Assembly: GCA_047639165.1 (NCBI GenBank)
Contig: JBLINH010000002.1
Coordinates: 1 to 54,640 of the forward strand
Source: JBLINH01 sp047639165
GTDB taxonomy: Bacteria > Patescibacteriota > Minisyncoccia > Phycocordibacterales > JAACPR01
DNA: 54,640 nucleotides
Reading direction: 5' to 3'
Each line of letters begins with the position of its first letter. Position 1 is the stretch's first letter. Below the pieces are notes generated by a model that saw only the letters and a program-made list of their open reading frames with translations, did no database searches and had not been told where the DNA came from. Below are positions 7,173-15,960 of this stretch, in pieces. The translations under genes were made by a program, and so were the position numbers.

Positions 7173-8624
7173 ATGTCTAACGATGATATTTACTCAGAAC
7201 GGTTGAAAAAACTAGCATTACTAGAGGAGAAGGGTATTGACCCATATCCTGCACAGTCTTTTAGGACTCATGATAACGCTAGTTTTCTAGAATCTTTTAG
7301 TACTTTCTTTGATTCTCAAGAGAAAGTTGTTCTTGTTGGTAGGGTTATGTCACTTCGAGGACAAGGAGGAATTGTCTTCCTTGATATTTTTGATGGTACA
7401 GCTCGTACTCAAGCTCTTATAAAAAAAGATGATCTGGACGATGAAGTCTTTAACTTATTCGTAGATGCTGTTGGAGTTAGCGATTTCGTAGAAATAACAG
7501 GAACAGCTTTCACTACAAAGAGAGATGTTAATTCGTTACTTGCTACAGACTGGAGAATGCTTTCAAAGAGCTTAAGACAAGTTCCAGATGAATGGTTTGG
7601 TCTTAAAGATGACGATGAACGTTATAGAAAACGATATATAGATATTTTACTTAATCAAGAAACATCTGATCTTGTTAGGAAACGTTCAGTATTCTGGAAT
7701 GCAGTTCGTACTTTTATGTTGGAACGTGATTTTGTGGAGGTTGAAACTCCTGTTCTTGAAACAAAAACTGGAGGAGCAGAAGCTAGACCTTTTGTTACAC
7801 ACCACAACGCTCTTGATATGGATGTCTTTCTAAGGATCTCTACAGAGTTGTGGCATAAGAAACTTATCGTTGGAGGAATTCCAAAAGTGTTTGAAATTGG
7901 TAGGGTCTTTAGAAACGAAGGAATGTCTAGTGAACATGCACAGGACTACACACACTTTGAATTTTACGAAGCATACAAAGATGACCGTGATGGTGTTCCA
8001 ATGATTATTGATCTGTATCGTACTGTTGCTCAAAAAACATTTGGTACCCAACAATTTAAGATTGGAGAGTTTGATGTTGATCTATCTAAAGAATGGGGTA
8101 AGTATGATTTCAATAATCTAATGCAAGAGAACTACGGATTTGATCCTAGAGAAGTAGAGCTAGATGTGGTTAAAGAACAATTAGATAAGGAAGAAATTTC
8201 TTACGATTCTAGTCTTAATCTTGGGAGAGGAGTTGATCTACTTTGGAAAAAGATAAGAAAAACTATCGGTGGCCCAGCTATACTTACTGGAATCCCAGTT
8301 TACCTAGAACCTTTGGCTAAAAAGAACGGAGAAGATCCAAGAGTTGTTGATAGGTTCCAGATATTGTTAGGTGGGAGTGAAGTTGGAAAAGCTTTTAATG
8401 AGCTGAACAATCCAATAGACCAGCGTGAGCGTTTTGAAAAACAGCAAGCACTTCGTGATGCGGGAGATGATGAGGCACAGATGGCTGATTTTGAATATGT
8501 AGAGGCTATGGAATACGGAATGCCACCTATGTTTGGTTTCGGTGTGTCAGAGAGACTGTTTAGTTTCTTATCTAATAAGAGTATTAGAGAGACACAACTT
8601 TTCCCACTTATGCGACCGAAATAA
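7173..8624 (+). CDS. lysS: Lysyl-tRNA synthetase, class II (483 aa)
   Basis: This enzyme charges tRNA-Lys. The OB-fold anticodon-binding domain covers residues 50-140. Motif 1 is around RDFVEVETPVL, motif 2 is FRNEGMSSEHAQDYTHFEFYEAY-like, and the C-terminus ends RETQLFPLMRP as in the family. Motif 3 reads GFGVSERLFSFL, where most bacteria have G-x-G-I-D-R-L; the arginine is kept but the aspartate is replaced. TATAAT overlaps the region just before ATG (7166-7171), so the exact transcription start is unclear; no Shine-Dalgarno is seen. Confidence 0.92.
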   Translation: MSNDDIYSERLKKLALLEEKGIDPYPAQSFRTHDNASFLESFSTFFDSQEKVVLVGRVMSLRGQGGIVFLDIFDGTARTQALIKKDDLDDEVFNLFVDAVGVSDFVEITGTAFTTKRDVNSLLATDWRMLSKSLRQVPDEWFGLKDDDERYRKRYIDILLNQETSDLVRKRSVFWNAVRTFMLERDFVEVETPVLETKTGGAEARPFVTHHNALDMDVFLRISTELWHKKLIVGGIPKVFEIGRVFRNEGMSSEHAQDYTHFEFYEAYKDDRDGVPMIIDLYRTVAQKTFGTQQFKIGEFDVDLSKEWGKYDFNNLMQENYGFDPREVELDVVKEQLDKEEISYDSSLNLGRGVDLLWKKIRKTIGGPAILTGIPVYLEPLAKKNGEDPRVVDRFQILLGGSEVGKAFNELNNPIDQRERFEKQQALRDAGDDEAQMADFEYVEAMEYGMPPMFGFGVSERLFSFLSNKSIRETQLFPLMRPK

Positions 8625-8672
8625 AATAAAGTTTGAATCGTCAACAAGTATTACAGTAATTTAAATATAAAA

Positions 8673-9068
8673 ATGAACACAAAAGAAATTAATCAGAAGA
8701 TAACTTTTGAGAATACAGATCCACACTCAGTGTATGAGTTGCTTATGGATTCTAAAAAACATTCAGACTTTACTGGTGAGCCAGCAGATATTAGCCGTGA
8801 GGTGGACGGTAAATGTAATGCTTACGGAGATTGGATAGAAGCTATAAATGTAGAACTCATTCCAGATCAAAAAATCGTACAAAAGTGGCGTGGTGGAGAT
8901 TGGTCTGATGATCATTATTCAGTCGCTACTTTTGAGTTTGAAAGTTTAGGAAATGATACTGTACTAACATTTACTCAAGCAGAAGTTCCTGAAGAAAACC
9001 ACGATGACATCTCTCAAGGATGGCATGATCACTATTGGGACAAGATGAAATCAGCAATCAAGGGTTAG
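8673..9068 (+). CDS. SRPBCC (AHSA1-like) domain protein (131 aa)
   Basis: The whole protein is one START/Bet v1-like ligand-binding fold. Typical stretches are DPHSVYELLMDSKKHSDFTG at the N-terminus, a central IVQKWRGGDW and a C-terminal helix GWHDHYWDKMKSAIKG. These proteins bind small hydrophobic ligands or act as Hsp90 co-chaperone-like factors; the ligand here is unknown. It follows lysS by 48 nt and is closed by an intrinsic terminator at 9095-9126. Confidence 0.8.
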   Translation: MNTKEINQKITFENTDPHSVYELLMDSKKHSDFTGEPADISREVDGKCNAYGDWIEAINVELIPDQKIVQKWRGGDWSDDHYSVATFEFESLGNDTVLTFTQAEVPEENHDDISQGWHDHYWDKMKSAIKG

Positions 9069-9094
9069 TTCAAAATAGGATATATACTTAAACT

Positions 9095-9126
9095 AACTTC
9101 AACATTCTACCGTGTTGAAGTTTTTT
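9095..9126 (+). terminator. Intrinsic terminator after SRPBCC gene
   Basis: A 10-bp stem, AACTTCAACA (9095-9104) with TGTTGAAGTT (9113-9122), has an 8-nt loop and runs into TTTTTT (9121-9126). Confidence 0.85.
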
Positions 9127-9185
9127 GTATTTCATTGACATTCATAACTTTTTATATAGACTGCTAATTAATAACTATCCATTTA

Positions 9186-9209
9186 AAAGATTGGGTGGTC
9201 CCGATCTTT
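9186..9209 (+). promoter_or_regulatory. Hairpin in the leader of the sugar-isomerase-like gene
   Basis: AAAGAT (9186-9191) pairs with ATCTTT (9204-9209), then a T-G pair and GGG (9193-9195) with CCC (9200-9202), closing a TGGT loop. It lies 50 nt before ATG 9260 with no T-run, so it is not a terminator. TTGACA stands at 9135-9140 with no well spaced -10. A role in mRNA stability or ligand control is possible but unproven. Confidence 0.4.
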
Positions 9210-9259
9210 AAAAACACAAGTGGAAAATCTATAACTAAAAAAGTATAAAGGATAACATT

Positions 9260-10183
9260 ATGAGACAACAATTTGGAGCCCATTGGCTCATGTCACTAGG
9301 TATATTGAAACCTGGGCAAGGAAAACTTCTCATGAAGGCGGTTTCTGACGCTAAAGCGGAAAAGGCTTCTATTTTTGAGATTATTTGTGGAGTCCTCAAT
9401 TTGATGCCTCCTGAAGAAACAGCAGATGCAATTATTGCAGGAGGGATGGAAGAAGTTTCTATGTGCAGATTCTTTCCCAGTGACGGTGATTGTAATCCGA
9501 TTCTCGATAATAAATTGAAGAATAGCTCTCCTTCTATTATTGCGGTACAAGATGATTTCGCGACAATTCGTGTCCTACAAGACAGAGGAATCGTTGTGAA
9601 TCATTATGTCGGTCCGTCTTGTTTTAAGATTGGACATGACTACAGTAGAATGAGAGAAATTGACTTCATTAATAATGCAATCTCTTTCTACAAAGAACTG
9701 AAAGATGATTTCGAAGAACTTGGCGTTACACCAGCTCTTGAATATCTACGTCCCAGCGAAGATGTGGGTGCTTTGATGGGATTAGACCGCGTTCGTCGTA
9801 TTTGTGAAGCTGATGAACTAGGAGGTCTGGTTAAATGGCATGCTGATCGATTTCACATGCAAGAACGTGAGAAGGATCCTGCAACAGAACTGCGAAGAGG
9901 AGGAGACCTTCTTTCGTATTTTCATGCGCATGGAACCAACCGCGGAGTTGCAGGAAGTGAGAATCTTGACGGAGACCCTTCGGCCACCGATTATACTGAT
10001 TGGAATGATATTAGAAGGGCTCTATATTATATAGGATATATTGGCCCAGTCGTTCCAGAACCGTTCGGACAACAAATAAGAGATATCGCTCCAGAGCTTG
10101 GAGAAGGTCTACCTCCATCAATCGAACCGAACCGTTATTTGCGTCTGACTCATGCTTGTTTCAAAAAGGCTCGTATGGTGTAG
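9260..10183 (+). CDS. Xylose-isomerase-like TIM-barrel protein, sugar epimerase/isomerase family (307 aa)
   Basis: The protein resembles the AP-endonuclease-2/sugar phosphate isomerase-epimerase superfamily (IolE, tagatose epimerase relatives). Putative metal ligands include E from LEYLRPSED, the His/Asp of KWHADRFHMQERE and the two His of YFHAHGTNRG. Substrate cannot be predicted. It has a recognisable ribosome binding site (AAAGGA, 8 nt before ATG), unlike most neighbours, is flanked by terminators on both sides, and uses more GC-rich codons than nearby genes. These traits suggest horizontal acquisition as a single unit. Start ATG 9260 is fixed by the ribosome binding site. Confidence 0.7.
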   Translation: MRQQFGAHWLMSLGILKPGQGKLLMKAVSDAKAEKASIFEIICGVLNLMPPEETADAIIAGGMEEVSMCRFFPSDGDCNPILDNKLKNSSPSIIAVQDDFATIRVLQDRGIVVNHYVGPSCFKIGHDYSRMREIDFINNAISFYKELKDDFEELGVTPALEYLRPSEDVGALMGLDRVRRICEADELGGLVKWHADRFHMQEREKDPATELRRGGDLLSYFHAHGTNRGVAGSENLDGDPSATDYTDWNDIRRALYYIGYIGPVVPEPFGQQIRDIAPELGEGLPPSIEPNRYLRLTHACFKKARMV

Positions 10184-10230
10184 ATTACCAATGAGTCTGG
10201 TTCAGCAGGTGTATTATCTGCTCAACTAAT

Positions 10231-10265
10231 AACGCCAGTCCTTTTTAAAGGACTGGCGTTTTATA
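10231..10265 (+). terminator. Intrinsic terminator after sugar-isomerase-like gene
   Basis: A perfect 14-bp stem, AACGCCAGTCCTTT (10231-10244) with AAAGGACTGGCGTT (10247-10260), is followed by a T-rich run. Confidence 0.92.
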
Positions 10266-10284
10266 TTCTGCCCCTTTTAAATAG

Positions 10285-10312
10285 TTGCAACCCCGCCCAT
10301 CTCTGTTACACT
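10285..10312 (+). promoter_or_regulatory. Promoter of the HI0933-family flavoprotein gene
   Basis: TTGCAA (10285-10290), a 16-nt spacer and an extended -10 TGT-TACACT (10304-10312) end 12 nt before ATG 10325, so the predicted leader is about 6 nt. Confidence 0.55.
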
Positions 10313-10324
10313 CTCAACACTATA

Positions 10325-11575
10325 ATGATTCAGAAAACTAAACAAAATATAGAAGTACTAGTAATCGGAGGGGGAGCCTCTGGTCTTATTGCTGCAGGTC
10401 GTGCAGCGGAGCTTGGTAAGAAGGTGGTACTTCTGGAAAAGAACAAAGCGCTTGGTGAGAAGCTTAAAATCACAGGTGGTGGTAGATGTAACATAACCAA
10501 CTCTGAAAAAGACACAAAAAAACTACTTTCACACTATGGTGAAGCAGAGAAGTTTCTCCATTCTCCATTCTCAATCTTTGGTGTGAAAGAAACATTTGAA
10601 TTCTTTGAATCAAGAGGACTACCTATAATGGTAGAGAACAATAACAGAGCATTTCCTAAGTCAGAGAAGGCTATGGATGTATTTAATGTATTAGATCAAT
10701 ATGTAAGGAAAGGTGGAGTCCTTATCCAGTTAGGACATGCTGTAGAGAGAATAGTATATAAAAGTGGAAAGATACAATCAGTTGAAACAGATAAGCATAT
10801 CTTCTTCCCAGAGAAAGTCATCGTAGCAACTGGTGGAGTATCTCATCCTGAAACAGGATCTACAGGAGATGGGTTTAAATGGTTAAAAGATATGGGTCAT
10901 ACAGTTAAAGAACCAACACCAGACATTGTACCTCTATCTGCAAGAGAAACCTGGGTTAAGAATATCAGCGGTGTGGCACTAGATGATGTAAAAATCACAT
11001 TCTATTGTGATGAGGTAAAGAAGTTTAAAAAACAAGGAAGAATGCTTTGTACTCACTTTGGTATATCAGGTCCTATGATATTAAACTCAGCATCAGAAGT
11101 TCGTGACCTACTACATAGTGGACAGGTAACAGCTAAGGTGGATCTTTTTCCCAATACTGATACAGGTTCTCTTGAGAAGGAGCTAGTAGCTTTGTTTGAT
11201 GAGAACAAGAACAAAATGTTAGGAAATATACTTCAAAAGTTTCTACCAGCAGGATTTATGCCTGCATTTAAAGAATTGTTTCAAAATATAGATTTAGAGA
11301 TGCAGGTTAACGCTTTTAAAAAAGAAGACAGGAAGAAGGTTGTACAGAGACTAAAGGAGCTGGATATAACAATAAAAGGACTTATGGGGTTTGAAAGGTC
11401 TGTGGTATCAGACGGGGGTGTACTTCTAAGTGAAATAGATATGAAAACAATGCAGTCAAAGAAATGTGATAATTTATATATTACAGGAGATCTCCTGCAT
11501 ATCAGTCGACCGTCAGGAGGATATTCACTACAGTTGTGTTGGACTACAGGATATATTGCAGGAGGATTTAAGTAG
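10325..11575 (+). CDS. HI0933/BaiN-family FAD-dependent oxidoreductase (416 aa)
   Basis: A flavoprotein with an N-terminal FAD-binding Rossmann motif, VIGGGASGLIAAGRAAELG (residues 13-31), then EKNKALGEKLKITGGGRCN, which is diagnostic of the HI0933/YhiN group. A second conserved block, VATGGVSHPETGSTGDGF, lies near residue 167. The C-terminus has GDLLHISRPSGGYSLQLCW, closing the FAD site. The physiological substrate of bacterial members outside bile-acid metabolism is unknown. Length is normal. It has its own promoter and predicted short leader. Confidence 0.9.
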   Translation: MIQKTKQNIEVLVIGGGASGLIAAGRAAELGKKVVLLEKNKALGEKLKITGGGRCNITNSEKDTKKLLSHYGEAEKFLHSPFSIFGVKETFEFFESRGLPIMVENNNRAFPKSEKAMDVFNVLDQYVRKGGVLIQLGHAVERIVYKSGKIQSVETDKHIFFPEKVIVATGGVSHPETGSTGDGFKWLKDMGHTVKEPTPDIVPLSARETWVKNISGVALDDVKITFYCDEVKKFKKQGRMLCTHFGISGPMILNSASEVRDLLHSGQVTAKVDLFPNTDTGSLEKELVALFDENKNKMLGNILQKFLPAGFMPAFKELFQNIDLEMQVNAFKKEDRKKVVQRLKELDITIKGLMGFERSVVSDGGVLLSEIDMKTMQSKKCDNLYITGDLLHISRPSGGYSLQLCWTTGYIAGGFK

Positions 11576-11797
11576 ATATAAAAAGAATTTTCAGTTTGAT
11601 AAAATTGTTATGTATTGTATTTTTTGGTTTGTACTGAACCTTTAAAAAATACTTAAAAACAATAAAAGACCTATCTTATACACTCATATATCCTTATTGG
11701 AAAAGAGCACTCTAGACTCTTAGTAGATGTTTCAAAACCTTGCGAGGTTCCATTTGAAGATGCTAAAAGATTAAAACAATATATTCCTTGTGGCAGT

Positions 11798-12049
11798 ATG
11801 ACTCTCAGTGTTAATAAGATTGACGATGAGTTGTATATAAGTGATGAAAAAGTTGTACTGTGTAGTTTAAAGGGGGAAAATAAAAGAGATATTCGTGTTA
11901 TTTTGGCCACAGATAAATTAGATGGTTCAGATAATTATGGATTTTATCGCTATGGATATTGGGATGATAATCGAGTAAAATCACACTACTGCCTTAGTTA
12001 CACTTTAATATGGACTGATGTTACTGTTGTCGCAGCTCTTGAAAATTAA
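11798..12049 (+). CDS. Unknown protein, start uncertain (83 aa or longer)
   Basis: No family recognised. From ATG 11798 the product is 83 aa with alternating hydrophobic and charged strands, suggesting a small beta-rich domain. The same frame stays open for about 45 codons upstream, back to a TAA near 11661, reading HSRLLVDVSKPCEVPFEDA before the ATG, but contains no ATG, GTG or TTG there. The gene is therefore either missing its 5' end or uses a non-standard start such as ATT or ATC; TATACA at about 11677 lies close to such codons. A strong terminator follows at 12061. The 220 nt before it hold nothing else clear. Confidence 0.45.
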   Translation: MTLSVNKIDDELYISDEKVVLCSLKGENKRDIRVILATDKLDGSDNYGFYRYGYWDDNRVKSHYCLSYTLIWTDVTVVAALEN

Positions 12050-12060
12050 GTAAAACAACT

Positions 12061-12090
12061 AACCTCCCGTGATAGGCACGGGAGGTTTTT
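12061..12090 (+). terminator. Intrinsic terminator
   Basis: An 11-bp stem AACCTCCCGTG (12061-12071) with CACGGGAGGTT (12077-12087), loop of 5 nt, then TTT. It separates the 83-aa unknown gene from the ABC-F gene. Confidence 0.9.
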
Positions 12091-12132
12091 CCATTGCCCC
12101 AATCGATCAAATAATGTAAGCTACATGACACT

Positions 12133-13608
12133 ATGTCAAATAACGGCGCTATCGTTACTTTCAAGGAAGTATCATTTGAATATGGAGAGAATAAACCGAT
12201 TTTAATCGATACTTCTTTTTCTATACGTCGAGGTTCTAAATTCACGCTAATGGGACAAAACGGTGCTGGTAAAAGTACTTTGTTCGGTCTAATCACAGGA
12301 CAGTATAGTGAAGATGATGGATCTATTACCACAGTAGCTAATACAAGTATCGCTATATCAAAGCAAGTAATACCTCGAGAAGACTTGGAACTAACAGTTC
12401 GAGAATTCTTTGAGAAGGTTTTTGATGAGAAAATATACAACATTGATCCAAAGATTGATGATGTACTGGAGGTAGTAAGCCTTTCACAAGGAGACGCCAA
12501 AGAATTCAAAGGAAGAATCATTAAGAGTTTTTCTGGAGGACAACAAGCCAGACTTCTTCTTGCTTCAGCCTTAATACAAAAACCAGATATTCTATTATTG
12601 GATGAGCCTACAAACAATTTAGATAAAGAGGGAATTACTCACCTAACAGATTTCCTTAAAGAATATAACAAGACAGTTGTTGTTATCTCTCATGATGCGA
12701 GTTTTCTTAATGCTTTCACACAAGGAGTCCTATATTTGAATGTTGTAAATCATACAATTGAGAAATATGAAGGTAACTACCTTGACGTGGTAAAGGAGAT
12801 TTCTGCTCAAGTTGAAAAAGAAAAAAGAAAAAATGCTCAACTAGCAAAAGAAATTCAAGCTAATAAAGACAAAGCTAACTTCTTTGCTATGAAAGGAGGA
12901 AATATGAGAATGGTCGCAAAAAGAATGAGAGAGAAGGTTGAAGAGTATGAAGACAACAAAGTAGATGTTCGAAGAGAAGACGTAACTATTCGTCCTTTCA
13001 CTATTCCAAATCAAGACGAAGTACCAACTGAGGTATTAAAGCTTTCATCATACAAAGTGATCATCGATCACAATCCAAAAGATGTTAAATGTAATATATC
13101 TCTAACTAGAAGACAGCACATGCAAATTATTGGTCCAAACGGTATTGGGAAGACAACTCTATTGGAATCTCTTGCGTCAGGTCATGCTAAAGGTGAGCAT
13201 GTCGCCCAAGATGTAGTTATAGGGTATTACCGACAAGACTTTTCAAACTTGGATTTTGAAGAAACCGTCTATCAGTGCCTGATGAAGGTGGCTAACGGAA
13301 AAAATGAGGAAGAAATGAGATCAGCTGCTTCTGGATTTCTAATTAATGGTGAGATTATGAGAACAAAGATAGGTCTTCTTTCAGAAGGTCAAAAGGGATT
13401 GGTAGCATTTGCTAGATTGGTTTTTCTTAAACCAGGACTTTTAATATTAGATGAGCCTACTAACCATATAAACTTCAGACATATACCTGTTATTGCAAAG
13501 GCACTTGATGCATATGAAGGAGCTATGATCTTAGTATCCCATGTCCCAGAGTTTGTGAGTAAGATAAGAGTAGATGAGACTTTAGATTTAGGTAAGAAGA
13601 AAAAATAA
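12133..13608 (+). CDS. ABC-F family ATPase (491 aa)
   Basis: This soluble protein has two ABC ATPase domains and no membrane part, so it is an ABC-F translation factor rather than a transporter. Domain 1 has Walker A GQNGAGKSTLF, signature SFSGGQQARLLL and Walker B LLLDEPTNNLD. The linker (about residues 220-285) is a charged helical pair, where the ribosome-contacting P-site tRNA interaction motif sits in this family. Domain 2 has GPNGIGKTTLL, a diverged signature LLSEGQKGL and LILDEPTNHIN. Members relieve ribosome stalling or protect against ribosome-targeting antibiotics; which applies here cannot be told. It begins 43 nt after a terminator. Confidence 0.88.
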   Translation: MSNNGAIVTFKEVSFEYGENKPILIDTSFSIRRGSKFTLMGQNGAGKSTLFGLITGQYSEDDGSITTVANTSIAISKQVIPREDLELTVREFFEKVFDEKIYNIDPKIDDVLEVVSLSQGDAKEFKGRIIKSFSGGQQARLLLASALIQKPDILLLDEPTNNLDKEGITHLTDFLKEYNKTVVVISHDASFLNAFTQGVLYLNVVNHTIEKYEGNYLDVVKEISAQVEKEKRKNAQLAKEIQANKDKANFFAMKGGNMRMVAKRMREKVEEYEDNKVDVRREDVTIRPFTIPNQDEVPTEVLKLSSYKVIIDHNPKDVKCNISLTRRQHMQIIGPNGIGKTTLLESLASGHAKGEHVAQDVVIGYYRQDFSNLDFEETVYQCLMKVANGKNEEEMRSAASGFLINGEIMRTKIGLLSEGQKGLVAFARLVFLKPGLLILDEPTNHINFRHIPVIAKALDAYEGAMILVSHVPEFVSKIRVDETLDLGKKKK

Positions 13609-13685
13609 GATCTTTCTAAAAAATATATATACTTTAGATAAAAAATATTCATAGAATATGCAACTTTACGTGATTGAATTAACGT

Positions 13686-13898
13686 ATGAAGATATTTTTA
13701 TCAAATCATGCTAAGTATAGATCTACGGAGCGTGGTGTTGATATTAGTATGATAAAAGAAGTTATCAAAAATCCTTTAAAGATTAATGTTCAATCTGAAG
13801 GACAAAAAAGGGTAGAAGGTATGATAAAAGGTAGAAAAACAATAGTAGTTTATCAGGAGAAAGTAAAAGAAAAATTTGTTATCATAACAGTAATATGA
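13686..13898 (+). CDS. DUF4258-like small protein, possible toxin (70 aa)
   Basis: The sequence LSNHAKYRSTERGVDISMIKEVIKNP is typical of the DUF4258 family, a small RelE/BrnT-like fold. It overlaps the next gene by 4 nt (ATGA at 13895-13898), a DUF2283 protein, and such pairs are regarded as probable toxin-antitoxin modules. An extended -10, TGA-TTGAAT (13671-13679), lies exactly 6 nt before ATG, predicting a leaderless mRNA. Toxicity is inferred only from the pairing. Confidence 0.7.
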   Translation: MKIFLSNHAKYRSTERGVDISMIKEVIKNPLKINVQSEGQKRVEGMIKGRKTIVVYQEKVKEKFVIITVI

Positions 13899-14131
13899 TC
13901 AATATAACCTACGACAAAGCAGTTGATGCTAAATATATATCAATCAAGAAAGGAAAGATTTTTAAAACCAAAATTCTTAAGGATTGGTTAAATTTGGATT
14001 TTAATAAGAAAGGTGATGTTTTAGGTGTAGAAATATTAAATGCATCTAAAAATCCAGTTTTCATTAGAAGAGAATTGAAGAAATATATTGAAATACCTTT
14101 AGAAGTAAGAGAGATTGCTGGCACCATCTAA
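13895..14131 (+). CDS. DUF2283-like small protein, possible antitoxin (78 aa)
   Basis: ITYDKAVDAKYISIKKGK at the N-terminus and LNLDFNKKGDVLGVEILNAS in the middle are the hallmark of DUF2283. It is translationally coupled to the DUF4258 gene by a 4-nt overlap. Together they form a compact two-gene unit between ABC-F and typA. No DNA-binding domain is apparent in either partner, so autoregulation is not obvious. Confidence 0.75.
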   Translation: MINITYDKAVDAKYISIKKGKIFKTKILKDWLNLDFNKKGDVLGVEILNASKNPVFIRRELKKYIEIPLEVREIAGTI

Positions 14132-14178
14132 GCTTATTTATTGCTTTTTACTCACTTTTATTGTACTCTTAGGCACTT

Positions 14179-15960
14179 ATGGAAATTAGAAACATCGCCA
14201 TCATCGCTCACGTCGATCATGGTAAAACAACTTTAACTGACGAGATTCTAAAACAAACCGGGGCCACAGGCCAAGGTGTTTCTATGGACTCAAATGATTT
14301 GGAGAAAGAGCGAGGAATTACTATTTACGCTAAGAATACTTCAGTATTCTACAAAGATACTAAGATCAACATCCTTGATACACCAGGGCACGCCGATTTC
14401 GGATCAGAAGTAGAGCGAGTTTTACGATCAATCGACTCAGTTCTCCTTATTGTTGATGCTGCTGAAGGACCAATGCCACAAACAAAGTTCGTATTGAAGA
14501 AATCTCTAGAGCTTGGGCTAAAGCCAATTTTGATATTAAACAAGATCGATAAGCCAGCTGCTGATGTAGAAAAAGCACAAGAAGCAGTATATGAACTATT
14601 CTTCGATCTTGGGGCTACTGACGAACAGTTAAATTTTGAAACACTGTATGCTATCGGACGAGATGGTGTAGCTAAAGCAAACATGGAAGATGAAGCTAAA
14701 GATCTTACTCCAATTTTTGATTTGATTCTTGAGAAAGTTCCACCAGCAAATACAGGTATTGATGAACCATTAGAGGCTCAAGTGTTTAATCTTGCATATG
14801 ACAACTTCCTTGGAAGAATGGGTATTTGCCGAATATACAAAGGGAAGATAAAGGATGGAGGAACTTTACATGTTAAAAGTCATACAGGAGAACCATTCAC
14901 AGGAAAGGTTACAAAACTATTTACATTCGAAGGACTTGAAAAGAAACCAGTTGCTGAAGCAGGAGCGGGAGATATTGTAATGGTCGCTGGTCTACCTGAT
15001 ATTTTCATCGGGCAAACTCTTAACGAGACACTTGAAGGAGAACTTCTTCCAGAGATCACAATTGATGAACCAACACTTTCACTTAATGTTTTAGTTAACG
15101 ACTCACCATTTGGAGGAAAGAGTGGAAAGTTCCTAACAGGAAGACAAATTAGAGAGAGGTTAGAAAAAGAACTAGAAGTTAACGTTGGACTTCAAATTGA
15201 GTTTGAAGGAAATGCTATGAAAGTATATGGAAGAGGAGAACTCCATCTTGCGGTTCTATTAGAGAATATGAGAAGAGAAGGATATGAGCTGTCAGTCTCA
15301 CAACCTGAAGTTATTGTAAAAGATATTGATGGAGTGAAGAGTGAGCCTTTTGAAGAGGTTACTATCTTAGTACCAGCGGAATTCTCAGGAAGTGTTATCG
15401 AAAAGATTGGTAATAGAAAGGGTCTTATGATGGGTATGGGTGACGATCACTCTCAAAAAAAGATTACATTCCACGTTCCTACCAGAGGACTTCTTGGTTA
15501 CAGAAATGAATTTATCGTAGATACAAGAGGAGAGGGAATCATGACAAGTGTATTCTTAGCTTTCATGCCATACGCTGGACAGATTACAAAGACAGAATAT
15601 GGATCAATGATTTCTATGGCTACAGGAAAGGCACTAGGATTCTCACTAGGTAACTTACAAGACAGAGGAGTTCTGTACATTGGACCAGGAACTGAAGTAT
15701 ATGAAGGTATGGTTATTGGATACACATCAAAAGGAGAAGACATGGCAGTTAACCCAACTAAGGGAAAACAGCTTACAAACATGAGAGCTTCAGGAACTGA
15801 TGAAAATATAAAGATTGTTCCTCCTTTTGAGCTTACTCTTGAAAGAGCTCTTGGAATAATGAGTGAGGATGAATATCTAGAGGTTACTCCAACTGATATA
15901 AGATTAAGAAAGAGATATAGAACTGAAACAGAGAGAAAGAAGCACGGGTTTAAAGTTTAA
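14179..15960 (+). CDS. typA: Ribosome-associated GTPase TypA/BipA (593 aa)
   Basis: A translational GTPase with G1 AHVDHGKTTL, switch-II DTPGHADFG and G4 NKIDKP, followed by domain II, the III/V-like modules and the BipA-specific C-terminal domain (ending near RKRYR). It acts on the ribosome in assembly and stress adaptation. Length is normal. TACTCT at 14164-14169, 17 nt after TTGCTT, ends 9 nt before ATG, so the leader is predicted to be only a few nt. It overlaps the convergent glycosyltransferase gene by 11 nt. Confidence 0.95.
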   Translation: MEIRNIAIIAHVDHGKTTLTDEILKQTGATGQGVSMDSNDLEKERGITIYAKNTSVFYKDTKINILDTPGHADFGSEVERVLRSIDSVLLIVDAAEGPMPQTKFVLKKSLELGLKPILILNKIDKPAADVEKAQEAVYELFFDLGATDEQLNFETLYAIGRDGVAKANMEDEAKDLTPIFDLILEKVPPANTGIDEPLEAQVFNLAYDNFLGRMGICRIYKGKIKDGGTLHVKSHTGEPFTGKVTKLFTFEGLEKKPVAEAGAGDIVMVAGLPDIFIGQTLNETLEGELLPEITIDEPTLSLNVLVNDSPFGGKSGKFLTGRQIRERLEKELEVNVGLQIEFEGNAMKVYGRGELHLAVLLENMRREGYELSVSQPEVIVKDIDGVKSEPFEEVTILVPAEFSGSVIEKIGNRKGLMMGMGDDHSQKKITFHVPTRGLLGYRNEFIVDTRGEGIMTSVFLAFMPYAGQITKTEYGSMISMATGKALGFSLGNLQDRGVLYIGPGTEVYEGMVIGYTSKGEDMAVNPTKGKQLTNMRASGTDENIKIVPPFELTLERALGIMSEDEYLEVTPTDIRLRKRYRTETERKKHGFKV

